Assembly: GCA_012862575.1 (NCBI GenBank)
Contig: BLSF01000040.1
Span: 330,035 to 394,034 of the forward strand
Reading direction: 5' to 3'
DNA length: 64,000 nucleotides
Source: Parietichytrium sp. I65-24A
Lineage: Eukaryota; Sar; Bigyra; Thraustochytrida; Thraustochytriidae
Part shown: piece after piece, positions 10,631 to 22,662 of the stretch
How positions within the stretch are numbered: the first letter of the stretch is position 1
Layout: the number at the start of each line of letters is the position of its first letter
Position numbers and translations under genes: made by a program
The notes under the pieces: generated by a model
Seen by the model: the letters and a program-made list of their open reading frames with translations, nothing else
Databases searched by the model: none
Told to the model about the DNA's origin: nothing

Positions 10631-13600
10631 CTCTCAAACAGAAGCTGTGAGCAACAACAGAGCAAGAGAGAAGGTGGTCAAGGAGGCTTGCTCAAGTTGG
10701 CGATGTTGGTGATGTCAGTGTTGGCTTTTGGCTTTTCTAGCGCTCTCGAGGGAGCTGAAGAAGGAAATGTTTGTGGAAAAGAATTGTGAGGAAGAGTGCG
10801 TTTTCCAGGGTGCTGGCTCAACCTGTTGGGTGGGTGGCACATCATGTGCGATTTGTCAGAGCTGCTAAGAGGGAAGCGAGAGGGGAGGCAGAAAGAAGAG
10901 GGAGGACATGTTCCCTGTGAATGTCAGTAACCTCCGACCAAACAAAACTTTGGCTCAAGCAATGGCTCTCTCCTTGGCTTGGCTTGCCTCCTTCTCCCTC
11001 TAGCCTCCTCCTCCTTCAATCTTTCCGCTCATCCTGCCTGGATGTGGGAGATAGCGATTCAGCTAGAACTCCTTTTCCTCACGAAGCAAAAACTAGGCGT
11101 TACACTTACCGAAACCGACAAACGATGAATTCAGCTTACTTTCGTGCTCTCAGGGGGGAAGGGATACAAGCACACTTATTGACTCTCATAGTGCATGATT
11201 ATTCGCAAAGAAGTTACCATTATAGAGATTCCTGCGATACCAAGTAAGAGTCAACACATACTAGATGACGGGCCTATCGCGATCCAATTGCATCTAGTCA
11301 GAGATTGCGATTCATATTTTATGAGAGTTCATTAGTACAAGTACTTGTACCGTCTGTTTGACTCGGCAACTCACACGCTGGTAAACTTCTCCTGACTAAG
11401 AGTACTACTTGTATGCATAGGAAGGTGAAACGGCTGGTGCCAACTGGGGCACACCGCGAAATATAAATTCTTCTTCAATTTAACGCCTTTATTTTACGGT
11501 CAACAGACTCGTTGCTTTTGGCGTCTCTCCGACCGCTGACTTGAAGGGTTTCAAGCGGTCCATGGTTCTGCGGAGTAATTTTCGAAGCAGGTTTGGAATG
11601 TCATGGCTTTCAAATGAAGCACATCAAAACGCACAACATATTCGCCACTCCCCTGTGGCAAAGCTTCTTTCTCATTTAAAGTGCTCTAGCACTCTGCCAC
11701 TTGTTGCGACATTCGAGTGACACGAAAGTCATCGAAGCCGTACACCGTGCGCTAGCCCACATAAGGCACGGCGCCTAAACGCTGGTCAACACACCTCCTT
11801 GCAATCCGCGAACTCGCTAATCATCTCGTCTAGCCACAGGGGACTAGCTAGCTCTTATTGCTAGCTAGCGACGCGCAACCAGTTGCAGGAGAGAGAGAGG
11901 AGAGGGATAGAGATGGTTGAGATCGATCGATGTTGAAGAAGAGGGGACTCAGAGAGTCAGAAAGAGTAGACTATCCAAGTTGTCGCGGCCGAAAACCGTC
12001 TCCGATACTGTTGTGCTGAGTACTAGTACCACATTGCGCTTTGTTCCGCCGTCCTAGTTTTAGATCTGGCCGACACAGTGGTCGCGCGAGCGCAAGGTTT
12101 TTGCCGACAATTGCCGACTTGCGCGCCCGTTGGGGTGGTGCTCCCGGCACTGCCCCTTGGTCTGATAAGAAGCACGCACAAGGTAAGCCGAGTGGACTTG
12201 CTCAAGCTCGGACTTCGGACCTTGGCTCTAGGTGGACCGGCTGTCTCTTCTGCCTTGTAAGATTGTGTGGTTGGGCTTGGTCATTTTCGGTGCAGCGATG
12301 AAGCCGTCCATTCCAGTGCAGAAGGATGCTATTGCAAAGCACTAGTGCTTGTACTTTTTTTTCCAGATGAAACGTCAAAGCTTCATCGTGATAAGCGCGT
12401 GATGTTTTTTTCGATCGGAAAAGAGGAACTGGATCAAATAACTTACACAACCTCCCGCGCAGTCTGCCCTCTGCGGCCAGGAGGGAGGGGACGAGCCTTA
12501 CACCCACACCTGGAGTCTGTCTGCTAAATTGCCGGTGTTGACTTTTCCTGCAAACATTGGATCCTGCACAAGACATCAGGAGGAAGGACTACTAAGGTTT
12601 TGACTACCGCAGTGAAACTACTCTTGAAGTCCATTTCGTAAATCCGTCAGCCCATCCCCTTTACTACCCGCTTCTCGGAACAAGAATTTTGTAAAGGGCT
12701 ACCCTGCTTGATAGCAGTGCAATAAGGAGAAGGAAGAACTTGGAGCGACAGTTTAAAAAAAGAAGCGGGAAAATGTATTGCTACGGGTATAAGAGTTGAA
12801 TTAAGCGAAGCTAGCATTGAATTCAATTGAGGAAAAATGAGCAAGAGCCCTTTCACGACTTCGGTATATCTTTCAGCTTCTTTTACAATTCAGAATGCAT
12901 AAAAAACAATTCTCTCTGGGGGAGTTTCTTTTAAAGAAGAGACCCCATCATCAACAAACCCGAGTTTCAGCCTCACAATGCCGTCCACTACAGATGGAAT
13001 GGCGCGAAGACATGCGTTCCAAGTTAACAGTCCAATTTTTTTTTTCTTGTTCTTGTTTCGAATTTTTCAATGTGAACTAGAATACAAAAACACAGTCACA
13101 ACAATGAATGAAAAAATGGAATGTTCGCGTACGTCTCCGGCCCAACTGATCAAACGTCGACCACTTCAGGCTACTTAGGAGTGTATAGCAAATCATCATA
13201 GAGAAAATAATTAAAGCAACTCCTATTCTTAAACTGATCCTCAGTAGATGTTTTTCGTAACTGGAAACATGTTGGCGGGAGGAGGCAGGAATCAGGGACA
13301 AAACAAAATCTGATCAGACTCTCCTTCTTTCTCCCTCAAGCCTCGTTTTCGCACAGACTTCTTCCTCTTTCCGATTGTGACATTCCACCACTTAAATTTT
13401 AAATTATGAACTCTCCAAAAGTACTTGAGTACGGATGAGAGCAAAAGATGTAACTGCGTAATCTTTAAAGGTACTTGAGGTCCTCAAGAAGGTGTCCTCA
13501 CAGTGTCAAAGCGCGTCAGTCTTGGCTGTGAGTATACGCAATGCTGTGAGACGAAAATGATGACACCTTTTGGCGAGGGCGAGGGCGGAGGAGTTGCATT

Positions 13601-16600
13601 GAAAAGTTGGCTTTACGCTTACGTCGGAAGTGATTCCAGTCAAAATCGCCACCAATAAGTTTTAAAAGCGAAAAATGGTCGGAGGCAGGTATGGAAACTT
13701 CCGAACTTTTTAGAGCCTTGCCTTCCTGCACGGGATTTTGCATTGTAGCGACCACTGTCACGCGATGCGGGGGCCGTCTATTTCCGCATACCAACTCATC
13801 AAGAAACAATCCCTTGTCGCGCAGTTTCCATTCCACATGCCGCATTCCGCATTCCACATTCCTCGATGCCATATGCCTTTCCCTTTTTGGCTGCAGACTG
13901 ACCGACCCTGAGCGAGCAGCTCGCAAATCGAACTCCATCAAGGTTTGGACCGCGAAATTTGTGAATCCAACTTCTTCTAAATTTACAGTCAATTGAAGAA
14001 GTCTAGCTAGCGGTCAATCTATCACCTTGCTGATTTGGCTGGTGGATTGACATTGAGCAAGCGAAGCCTTCGGAAGCTGTTTTACACTACACTTGACAAG
14101 TACCAAGAACACATTAGCGAACTTGTGTTAGTTTCTCTTTCCAGAGCCAACACGTGCTCTTGGAGTTGGAGAGGAGAAGCTTACACTGCTTACACCGTTT
14201 TTGGCGGAAGAGACGTACGCTGACTTTTGATACTCTTAATAAGCCTCAAATAATACCGGTATCTCCAACAGTGCAGGTGTGCATAACAATGAAGAAAAGC
14301 AATTCTCACCCTTCATTTTTCCTCTCATCGCTCTCATTCCAGAATTATTACGACCTAGCAAGAGATTACTTGCCATACTCCCTTGCTCAAGGCACATTTT
14401 ATGTACGACTCGTTTGCCTTTAGAGCAGACGGTGATGTGGTCAGTTCCCTTTTCGACCCACTGTCAGCGCGAAATACCACTCACAGTCGGTCACAGTCAG
14501 CATGACTCGGTCAATCTGCCCAGCTGCGAGGCTGTCTAAATTCACAGAGCTCTTTTCAAAGAAACACCATCTTTTTTTCTTGTTCTGCTTCGATCAAACG
14601 TAGAACTATTCTATACTCCTCCTTGTTATCTTTTTTTGGTCAATTGATTGATTGAGATAGGGAATAGAAAATAAAAAATAAAAAAGAATAAAAAAATGTT
14701 GAACTGCAAGCGGGAATATTGAAATCACACTCTGAACAGGCAAGAGGTAGCAAGGAAACAATACCACCCAGTATGATCCTGCCAAGGCTACGAGCGGGAG
14801 GACAGGTGTGCAGGTATCAAGTATCAAGTCCTGCTTCTTGGAGGAAAAAGTGTTGTGAAACACGAGCTCGGCAGAAGCCAGAATTGCTGCGGAAGTGTGC
14901 GATTCCGATCACACTCACTGTGGCAAGTTGAATCAAAAGTTGCAGCACGCGTTGGCGCTTTTCTTTTACGCCGCTGTGTCACCGCAGTAATGATGCTGGC
15001 GATGCTACAAGTACTTCTCTCCGTTTATTGTTTATCCACCGCAAGCGTGCAATCTTGTAATCTTGCAAGCGTATAAGAGAGTGGGAAGAGAGCGGAAGAG
15101 AGCGCCGACGGAAGAGACTCCCTCGGGCGAACCCATACGCGTCAGGTCAACGTTTCCGTCGCTGCAAACTTTCGAACGTGCAAGCAGTGGAATGAGCAGC
15201 AAGTTGTAGTGTTTGAAGGGCTCGGTGGTTTGGACAAGACTTCTCATCGGAATTGCGATTCAACTAGCACTACGTTAATGGTGAGGCTGTCAAGCTTGTC
15301 GTCAAAACTAGCGTACTAAGACAGCTAAGCTATTCCGGCTGCTCGCCTATGCCTCTCTCTCCTCCCAACTTAGGCTACTCGCCGAGCACCCCATGAGAGC
15401 GAACTTTAAAGTTTGCATTTTTCACTGTCACAAAGGGATTTTATGATGGCAGAGCACGGGGAGAGCGGAGTGAGCAAACGAGTGAGGACTTTCTCTCGCA
15501 AGGTGAGGACTCGTCTCCTCTGGCTTGCAAATTTGCTGTTTCCTCCTTGTAAAGTTTTCTTTTCTTGAATTTTGGAATTCAGATGGATGTTTGCATTCAC
15601 AACTAGTCCGAGCGCCTAGCTAGTACCTGCGATTTTTCTTGTGCGACTTTGCATCGCAGAGAATCAGAGCGTATGCGTACTTTTCTTACCCTTGGCTTTC
15701 ACATCTCGAACGAACTTTGGTCGGGCCAAATATAGCACGGTGAGGAAAAGGAAGAACTTTCACGAGTTCTGATCAAGGGGAATTGCGCCGAGTTGGGCAG
15801 CAAAAGTCTTCTGAATTCCCCCGACCTCTGATACCGTACAATTACCATAGCGCCTAACCGCGCTGTGGCTTACGGGATTATTTGCATCATAATCTTGTTG
15901 TGAGGGTGGGCTGGCCAGCGCCAACCACTGACGTCGTCAGTGGAGCAACCAAATACGAGACCACGCGAAACCTTTCACCCCGACCGATCGATGGTGAGTT
16001 CGAGTCAGTCGTTGGGGCGGCATTATTAATAACTCGTTTGCGGCGGTGCGCGATCGGACCGGAGCAAAAGGCTTTTAAGAAGAGAGTTCAACCTTCCAGC
16101 TGTGTCCCGACTGCATTTTCTTTTTTTCTTTGATTACATTTTATAGAAATGAAGATAGACGAAAGCCAAAGTCACTCTGCTCCCGCCCTTGGCGGTCTTG
16201 GCGGTCTTCTTCGTGTTTGTGCCTGGTCCCGGTAGGCACACTGCCATTTAGTTAACGAAAGGCGAGCTCACTCAATGCTTTAATGGGTTGTGGCATCTTT
16301 TGTGTATTCCTCCCCATGCAAACGGAACGTGCAAAGGATTGGACGTCTTTGCCAAATAGCAAACATCGACGGAATGGCTGGACGGCCATTCCCGGCGAAT
16401 CTTGGCTCCACAAACCTTCAATCAAACATCATGCGTGTTGGCAATGACTTGCTGCCAAAAAGTTCCCGCACTGACAAGCTCTCCTTCTTTGGTTGAGAGT
16501 GGTGCATCCAGGGTCCACGACCTTAGGCTCAGAGATGCTTCAGAGGCTCGCACTCCTCTTCATTAACGAGCAAGTTCTCTGCCGGCTCCGGTCCAACGTT

Positions 16601-16653
16601 CGATTCTGCCAAGTTGATTGTGTGCTCAGTAAAAGTTATTGTGAAAAAAAAAG

Positions 16654-16665
16654 TACTGACTGTGA
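16654..16665 (+). repeat. TACTGACTGTGA dispersed motif
   Basis: An exact copy of a 12-mer found at five intergenic places in the window; function unknown. Confidence 0.5.
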
Positions 16666-16850
16666 CATCTCCATCATGTTCTGAGAATGCAAAGAGTGAC
16701 GACACCTTCAAAAGCCAGGTGTAGGAACGTATCACGAGCAAATAATACACTCTCTCGGTAAGCAAGGTTTACTTTTACTTTGTTGTTCCAGGCTGTATTA
16801 CCTGTATGAATACGTACGTTCGAAGGTCTTGAGACATTTGCGCCTGTCAT

Positions 16851-17207
16851 TCAAGCATTCCCGCCAGAGACGGCCGACTTGATCAGCTCTCCGGCATCGT
16901 ACGCCGCTCGGAACAGCACGTCATAACTGTACGTACCGACGCCACCTCCTACAGCAACGGCACCCCCCAATTCGGGAATCGGGAAAATTTCCAGCGTTTA
17001 TGCTTCACATGAATGAACAAACTGTTCTCAAGCATGCAGTGTGTGACTCTCATACGCCACCATGCTCCCAACCGGCGTGACCTTGAGATTTTGAGATCCC
17101 ATGCGTGGGGTCTCTTCTATGAGCTCTTCTTTCTGAATGTCAACTCTTTTTCCGAACAGGTGTCGAAATATGCCAGCCTGGAAGAAAGCAAGAGTCTCAA
17201 GGAAGGC
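16851..17207 (-). pseudogene. possible gene relic with two in-frame stops
   Basis: On the minus strand one frame is open for 59 codons (17207 down to 17031) and reads like protein (GIFRHLFGKRVDIQKEEL; VTPVGSMVAYESHTLHA). It then meets TGA at 17030-17028 and TAA at 17000-16998, nine codons apart. The same frame then reads on for 48 codons (IFPIPELGGAVAVGGGVG; YDVLFRAAYDAGELIKSAV) to a TGA at 16853-16851. Persistence of one frame on both sides of two stops suggests a decayed gene. A small spliced gene with the stops in an intron is the alternative, though I found no good acceptor in phase. I do not recognise the family. Confidence 0.3.
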
Positions 17208-17330
17208 TCACACAGAGAGGAGGAAGTTTAAATTACAAGACCCGGCGGTGAAACGGCTTTACACCAGCCTCGACTACGAGCTATCGCGAACGTAGAGTGT
17301 TGCACTACCAAAAAAGAAGTCACCTGCAAG

Positions 17331-17394
17331 TGAATGAAAAACTCTAAAAACTAAAAATTCACTGAATGAAAAACTCTAAAAACTAAAAATTCAC
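17331..17394. repeat. perfect 32-bp tandem duplication
   Basis: The 32-base unit beginning TGAATGAAAAACTC occupies 17331-17362 and is repeated exactly at 17363-17394. Confidence 0.95.
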
Positions 17395-18539
17395 TGTCAG
17401 TTCTGAGACGTGAACTAATTTGAAAAATAAAAAGCTGAATCCCAAAGAGCTCTCTCATGTTTGTTCTTCCCAATGAAAGCTACTCTGCAGTACCCTTTCA
17501 AGCCAAAACTGACTTTCACTCGCGCTCACTCAGCTCGTGGCACCGTCCGCCACTCTGTAACACCTGGTCACTCGGTCTTCGTCCACCTACTGCAAAGGCT
17601 AAGTCCGATACATCTCCAAATCCAACCTGTGGACTTTGTCGCATCTCAAATCTCAAGCTTCTCTCGAGAAAGATGGACTTCAAACGATGGAAGAGAATGG
17701 CTCGTGAAGCTCCGAAATGCGCATGGAACGATTTCCTTTTAAAATCCAGAACTCAGAATGAGCATTGAGAATTGAGAATTGAGAATTCTGGATTCTGAAT
17801 TTGGAATTCAATTCAACCCTAATGCAGAGCTGCATGCAAATAGGCCTCCAGCTCCTCTCCAAAAGCATCGTCATTGAATGAACAAAACCGAGCCAGAGGC
17901 TCGCTCACGGACAAATGTTTATGTTCTTGCCCTCCCTCATGCCACTCAATTCAAAACGCTTGGAGTGCTCTGAGGAAAGAAGGAGTCTACCCTGTGTACT
18001 CCGTGCATGGAAGCGGGAGGCAAAGAAAGAGTTCTTGACTAAGAGTTCTTGACCTCCTACACGTCCTTTGAACTGTAAAACTTCCTCCTAGAGGGTAGGG
18101 TGGCGCTGGTTCTGGTATTCGGAAATACCTGCCTCGCAAATGAAAAGGACAGCGATTAGCATGGGCGCTCTATCTACCATTAATATATCATACCAGTCTC
18201 CGCTCCATCTGAATAAGACAAAATCCACTTCAAGAGAAGCACAACAAAACAATACAACAAAGGGCCTCGAGGCAGATCGTGCTTTCCACCTTCGGAGCAA
18301 AAACAAAAAAAGTAGATTGCAGACTTCGAAGAGAAAGTTGCATACTCGCCGTATAAAGCTCAAAACTACGGTAGCGCTAGTATAGCAAACGGACGCGGAG
18401 TGCAAGCAGGCAGCTACTTGAGCTACGAGCTGCTCGGTGCGTTTACTTTGTTGCTAGTAATACTAAGGACCACCCCTTTCCTCCACTCAACCGTCCCACG
18501 CGGCAAACATAGAACCAATGAGGCGGAGCTGTACGGAGT

Positions 18540-19350
18540 TGTAGTAATTTGTTGGGAGAAGGAAGAGGCTGTCCAAGGAGAAATTGGATGGGAGGAGGAG
18601 AATGTGAAAAAGGAGGAGAAAGAAGTGGAAGAGGAGGAGACAAGCTCATCAACGGAGTGAGGAGGATCGGTCTGATAATCAGCAGTATGAAGACACCGAA
18701 AGGAGGAGAGATGGAGAGAAAGAGAGAAAGAGGGAGAGCTGCGGGAGAAAGGCAGAGAGAGACAAACGCAGCTGCTTTCGGCGTACTCTGCTCTTTTTCC
18801 CCTCTGTCTTTTGCAACCTCTGCTGCCCCGTTTACTCACTAGCCCTCTCCATACACAAACTGAGACCCGACCTGCCTCCTCCCGCCCTCTCCCTCCGTCT
18901 CTCTAACTCTCTTTCTCTCTCTCCCCCTCTCTTCCCTTTCCCGTCTCTCCTCTACAGCATTCTGCCGCCTCCCTCCTTCCTTTCCCCCGCTCTCCTCTTG
19001 CCTTCTCCTCCTCCCGAGCAGGAGAAAGGAAAAGGGATGGGGAAAGAAGAAAGTAGAAAGAAGAAAGAAGATGGACGATAGCAGAAAGGGGAAACGGACT
19101 AGGCAAAAAGGGAAGAGGGAGAAGGGAGGAGGGAAAAGGGAAAAGTAGAAGAGACCCCAGCCAGCAGCCAATTCGCGGACTCTCCTCTCTCTTCGCGCGC
19201 GAAACCGCTAGAAACCACCCCGAAGCTTGGACTGTGCCGCGAAACACAGCGCGAGTGAACGTGAGAGACAGAGCGGCAAGAGACTTGCAGAGAGAGAGAG
19301 AAAGAAAGAAAGAAAGAAAGAGAGAAAGAAAGAAAGAAAGAAAGAAAGGA
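18540..19350. repeat. alternating polypurine/polypyrimidine tracts
   Basis: The plus strand is GA-rich at about 18540-18770, CT-rich at about 18838-19015, GA-rich again at about 19018-19150, and ends in a GA/GAAA microsatellite at 19289-19349. Opposite-sense tracts next to each other could pair in a transcript or form triplex DNA. ORFs in them are low-complexity artefacts. Confidence 0.7.
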
Positions 19351-20131
19351 GGTCAACCAACAGGTTACAGCACGGCGAAGAGAGCACTTGAGCGCAGGCC
19401 TCCAGCCAGCCGTCTCCAGAGCTCCAGAGCTCCAGAGCTGCAGTGATCCAGTGCGTTTATCTGATATTGGTTTGGACTGGGGGCTTCTTTATGCAGGAAG
19501 GCTGGGAGCGAGCGAGCGTACCTCGGGGATACTCGACGGGAGTGCGACGGGTGTTGGTGGTGTATTGACATTTCCCGGAGGTTGTCGTTGCTGCTGCACC
19601 GCCGTCTGTGCCGTCTGTGGTGCGCAAGCCGGGGTCGCACGCGTAACGCGCGGCATTTGCCATTTCTTTTTATTTTTTCGCCTTTCGCTGACCGGGTGTG
19701 GGAGCTGGAAACTGATACTGGGGCAGCAAATTGCGACCACATCGGGAAAGGCGCGCACAGCTCCCCGACGGGCGGGTTGGTTGGCCTCAACAGGTTGATT
19801 GACCCACGTCACCTCGCTGCCTTCTGAGGACTGACAGACGGTTCAGACTCCGAAAGGCAAAGAGGGTCGGGGAGGAAGGGGAAGGCGGGCAAAGGGCCTT
19901 TGCTTTCTGGCTTTTGATTTGTGTGTTGTTTGTCTGTCTGTCTGTTTGCTGGATTTTTCCGCCAGCTGCATTCTGCAAGAAAGAGCACTTTCTCTTTGTC
20001 GAAAGTGGATGGATTAGCGCTCAACTTCGTGTGTGCCCAACAATTTTGAACTCAAACAACTGCGATTTACGTAGTGGCTTGCGTCAGTCTCCTACCACCA
20101 ACCCAGCCAGCCCCCCAGCAGATATCTCATC

Positions 20132-22165
20132 ATGGATCGAAATCCGCAAGGTTTTGGCAGTGGGCAGATCCCCTTGCCCAACTCCGCACAACCAAACAGC
20201 ACCCCATACCAGCAATATTTATGGGTTCAACGGCACCAGGAAAACTTATTTCATGACCTTGCGCAGAGGCAGCAGCAACAGCAAGTGCAGCATGTCAGAG
20301 CTGCTGGGATGCCGTCTTATATTCGGGGGTTTGAGCGGTCACAGCAAGTGAACGAGACTCCCGGCAATGCGAACAACTCAAACAACGTCTCCGCTAACCC
20401 GCACAATGGCGGCGGACAGATGTTAGGCGACGAGAACATGCGCAAATTCAACACAGAACTTGCCATCTCGGTTATTAATGGCTGCGACGAAAACATCAGA
20501 CAAACAGAAGCGAGGCTTTCTGCCCTGGTTCACATGGCGCACCAAACGCAACTTGCTGCCATCGCAGAGCAGAAGGAGCAGACCCGGATGTTGGTAACTC
20601 AGCAGGGGTTTGGCCAAGTCATTGAACAACTTCATGCAGAGCTGGATCAGATCAAGGCGGATCTCTCCACAGCCAAGTTGCGCAGTCCCAATGCTTCCAA
20701 CACTGGGAGCGATGGCGCCGGGGGGACAGCCGCCGCCACAGACCTTTCCGCGAGCTCCTCTCGCAATTTGATCAATAGACTTAAAGACGCCACCGAGAAA
20801 GCCGTTCGCGAGGTGGAGAAGGCTGCCGAAGAAAGCCTCGCTGCAGCCGACTTGCGCTTGCAGAGTTGCCTGAGATTAGTCGAACAAGCAAAGGAGAAAT
20901 GGATGGCCTTTTTGAGTGCAACTCAAGGCACCGAAAAACTGCTTCACACCGTCGCGGAAACACTCGAGCAAACTGAGGACTCCAACTTTAAAGAGTTGCT
21001 GGACAAGGTGTTGGTCGAGAGGGACAGGTTGTCCAGCGCACGTAAAATGCTTGACATGAGCCACTGGACCGACATTTCCCACGCTGTCAACACCGCCACC
21101 GCACAGAACACCCGGAGCTCCGTGTCTGCAAGCCTGCCATCGGCGGCGCCGCACTCTACGCAAGATAGACCTGTTGCTGCTACTTTGCCGGCGTCTGTAT
21201 CCTCCTCCTCGGCATCCTCGGTGAGCACCGCGGAGCTCGAGGAAATGATGCGGACTCTGTCCAGTGGTCGAACTGGAGCCGTGCGGAAAAAGTGGAAAGA
21301 TTGCTTTGACAGCCTCAAGACCAAGATTTCACGGAAAAATGTCAACTGGACAAACCAGAAAAGCGAGACTCTCCTGCACCTATACCTCACTGAAGAGGGT
21401 GACGCTTACACCAAGGTGTTTAAATTTTTCAATGTACAAGGTTTTGACTTCAATATCGCAGACCAGGAAGGCAATACCGTCCTGCACCTGCTAATGAAGA
21501 ACAGGAGCAAAGGAAAAGAGGATGCCATCCGGTTCATTCTCGAAGAATGCTCGGTCAACCTGAATGTGGTCAACAACCGTGTGGACTCGGCACTTCATGT
21601 GTACGTACGCCAGGGGCCGGTGTACGTTCGCACAGTGCAGCTCTACGCGGACACGATGGGACTCTCGGGTTATTTTGACGTCAACGTCACGAATCAAGAG
21701 GGGAACAACGTTTTACACACCCTGGCCTCCAGCTTTCCCCGCCTCGACCTCAACGACGACATTCTCAGGACCCTGATTGGCTCTTTCTGCGAGAAAGGCG
21801 TCGACCTCGGCGCCAGAAACTCCAACAGCCACACCGTTCTGGAGATCGTCGAGGCAGCGCCACAGGCAATATCCGTCCTGCCTCGCACTGTAACGCTTCT
21901 TCGCCAGCGAATGGGCCTGCCTCAGCCGAACATCCACCTGCCTCGCTCGGCTGTGGCCTCGCCGTTCCACCTCGGCCTGCCCGGCTCCGCTCCCACGTCC
22001 GTTTCTTCCTCGGCCTTCATGGACGCCCTGCACCCGCGCTTCCAAGCTTCCCAGCGCCTGAACAGGGACGAGCCCAGCACGGCCTCGAGCCTTTCCTCCG
22101 CCGACGCCTCTCTGTCGCACAACACCAAGCGCCGTAGGACAGCTTCTTCCAGCGACTCGGACTGA
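20132..22165 (+). CDS. ankyrin-repeat-type protein with coiled coil and C-terminal nuclear signal
   Basis: A 677-aa single-exon gene. The N-terminus is Gln/Asn/Pro-rich and disordered, with a run of five Gln. Residues about 100-190 and 215-310 are predicted helical/coiled coil (EKAVREVEKAAEESLAAADL). A Ser/Ala-rich linker leads to residues about 405-600 with ankyrin-like units: SETLLHLYLTEEG, DFNIADQEGNTVLHLLMKN, LNVVNNRVDSALHVYVR and DVNVTNQEGNNVLHTLASS, each with the D/N-x-x-G-x-T/N-x-L-H core. The tail ends NTKRRRTASSSDSD, a basic nuclear-localisation pattern with acidic/Ser residues. The ATG at 20132 follows an in-frame untranslated leader. It is likely a nuclear scaffold or regulator; partner and pathway cannot be read from sequence. 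Confidence 0.83.
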   Translation: MDRNPQGFGSGQIPLPNSAQPNSTPYQQYLWVQRHQENLFHDLAQRQQQQQVQHVRAAGMPSYIRGFERSQQVNETPGNANNSNNVSANPHNGGGQMLGDENMRKFNTELAISVINGCDENIRQTEARLSALVHMAHQTQLAAIAEQKEQTRMLVTQQGFGQVIEQLHAELDQIKADLSTAKLRSPNASNTGSDGAGGTAAATDLSASSSRNLINRLKDATEKAVREVEKAAEESLAAADLRLQSCLRLVEQAKEKWMAFLSATQGTEKLLHTVAETLEQTEDSNFKELLDKVLVERDRLSSARKMLDMSHWTDISHAVNTATAQNTRSSVSASLPSAAPHSTQDRPVAATLPASVSSSSASSVSTAELEEMMRTLSSGRTGAVRKKWKDCFDSLKTKISRKNVNWTNQKSETLLHLYLTEEGDAYTKVFKFFNVQGFDFNIADQEGNTVLHLLMKNRSKGKEDAIRFILEECSVNLNVVNNRVDSALHVYVRQGPVYVRTVQLYADTMGLSGYFDVNVTNQEGNNVLHTLASSFPRLDLNDDILRTLIGSFCEKGVDLGARNSNSHTVLEIVEAAPQAISVLPRTVTLLRQRMGLPQPNIHLPRSAVASPFHLGLPGSAPTSVSSSAFMDALHPRFQASQRLNRDEPSTASSLSSADASLSHNTKRRRTASSSDSD

Positions 22166-22662
22166 GCCCTGCGTCCAGCCCACACTCCTTCTCTATCTGC
22201 CTCTCCAATTTCTGACTGTGAGACGTACACTCGCATTCAGTACTTGCCGTTTGCACTCTCTCTCTCTACTTGCTCTCCATGAGTCACTCACCAACAAAGA
22301 AAGAAAGAAAGAAGGAGGAAGCCACAACTTGTAAGACTTGTTGTGAGAGCCTCCCGTAGGCGGGCGTAGGTTAGCGCGTTTGGGGCGTCGTATCGTTTGC
22401 GCTAGCGCGGGCAAGTCTGCCTGTCGGGGCTTTAATCTGCAAGGACGTAGTGTCTCAAACTTGGTTGGCTTGTTCTTGACAGCCTTGATGCGCATCGCAC
22501 GCGGTTGTAACGTGACAGGCAGGCCTTGTGCTGCACCTGCCTCGCCAAGGAGCACGAGAGATGGGATGCCTCCCCGGTGGGGAGAGAAGGAAGCAAGGAA
22601 AGAACGAAAGATGGAAGGAATAACGCACGCTCATGCGCATTCATTCGCCCTGTTTGTTGTAC

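Larger units (their letters stand above)
6934..16850. other. gene-poor region, first part
   Basis: About 10 kb in which I cannot support a protein gene. ORFs are short (longest about 205 codons, at 8773-9390 on the minus strand) and low in complexity or unlike any family. It contains an AGAT microsatellite (8781-8806), an AT-rich block near 8400-8455, a CCCT/TTCC tract (10579-10630), CTAGCTAG-type palindromes near 6960, 7105, 11846, 11863, 14004 and 15617, and one TACTGACTGTGA element at 16654. Non-coding RNA genes without simple sequence hallmarks could be hidden here. Confidence 0.45.
17208..20131. other. gene-poor region, second part, upstream of the ankyrin gene
   Basis: No gene seen. 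It contains a 32-bp tandem duplication (17331-17394), alternating purine- and pyrimidine-rich tracts (about 18540-19350), a GA/GAAA microsatellite, and the presumed promoter and 5' leader of the plus-strand ankyrin gene. Confidence 0.5.

Noticed and set aside
18423-19356. Several Ser/Phe/Leu-rich or Glu/Arg-rich ORFs
   Set aside because: They are translated purine/pyrimidine tracts, not proteins.
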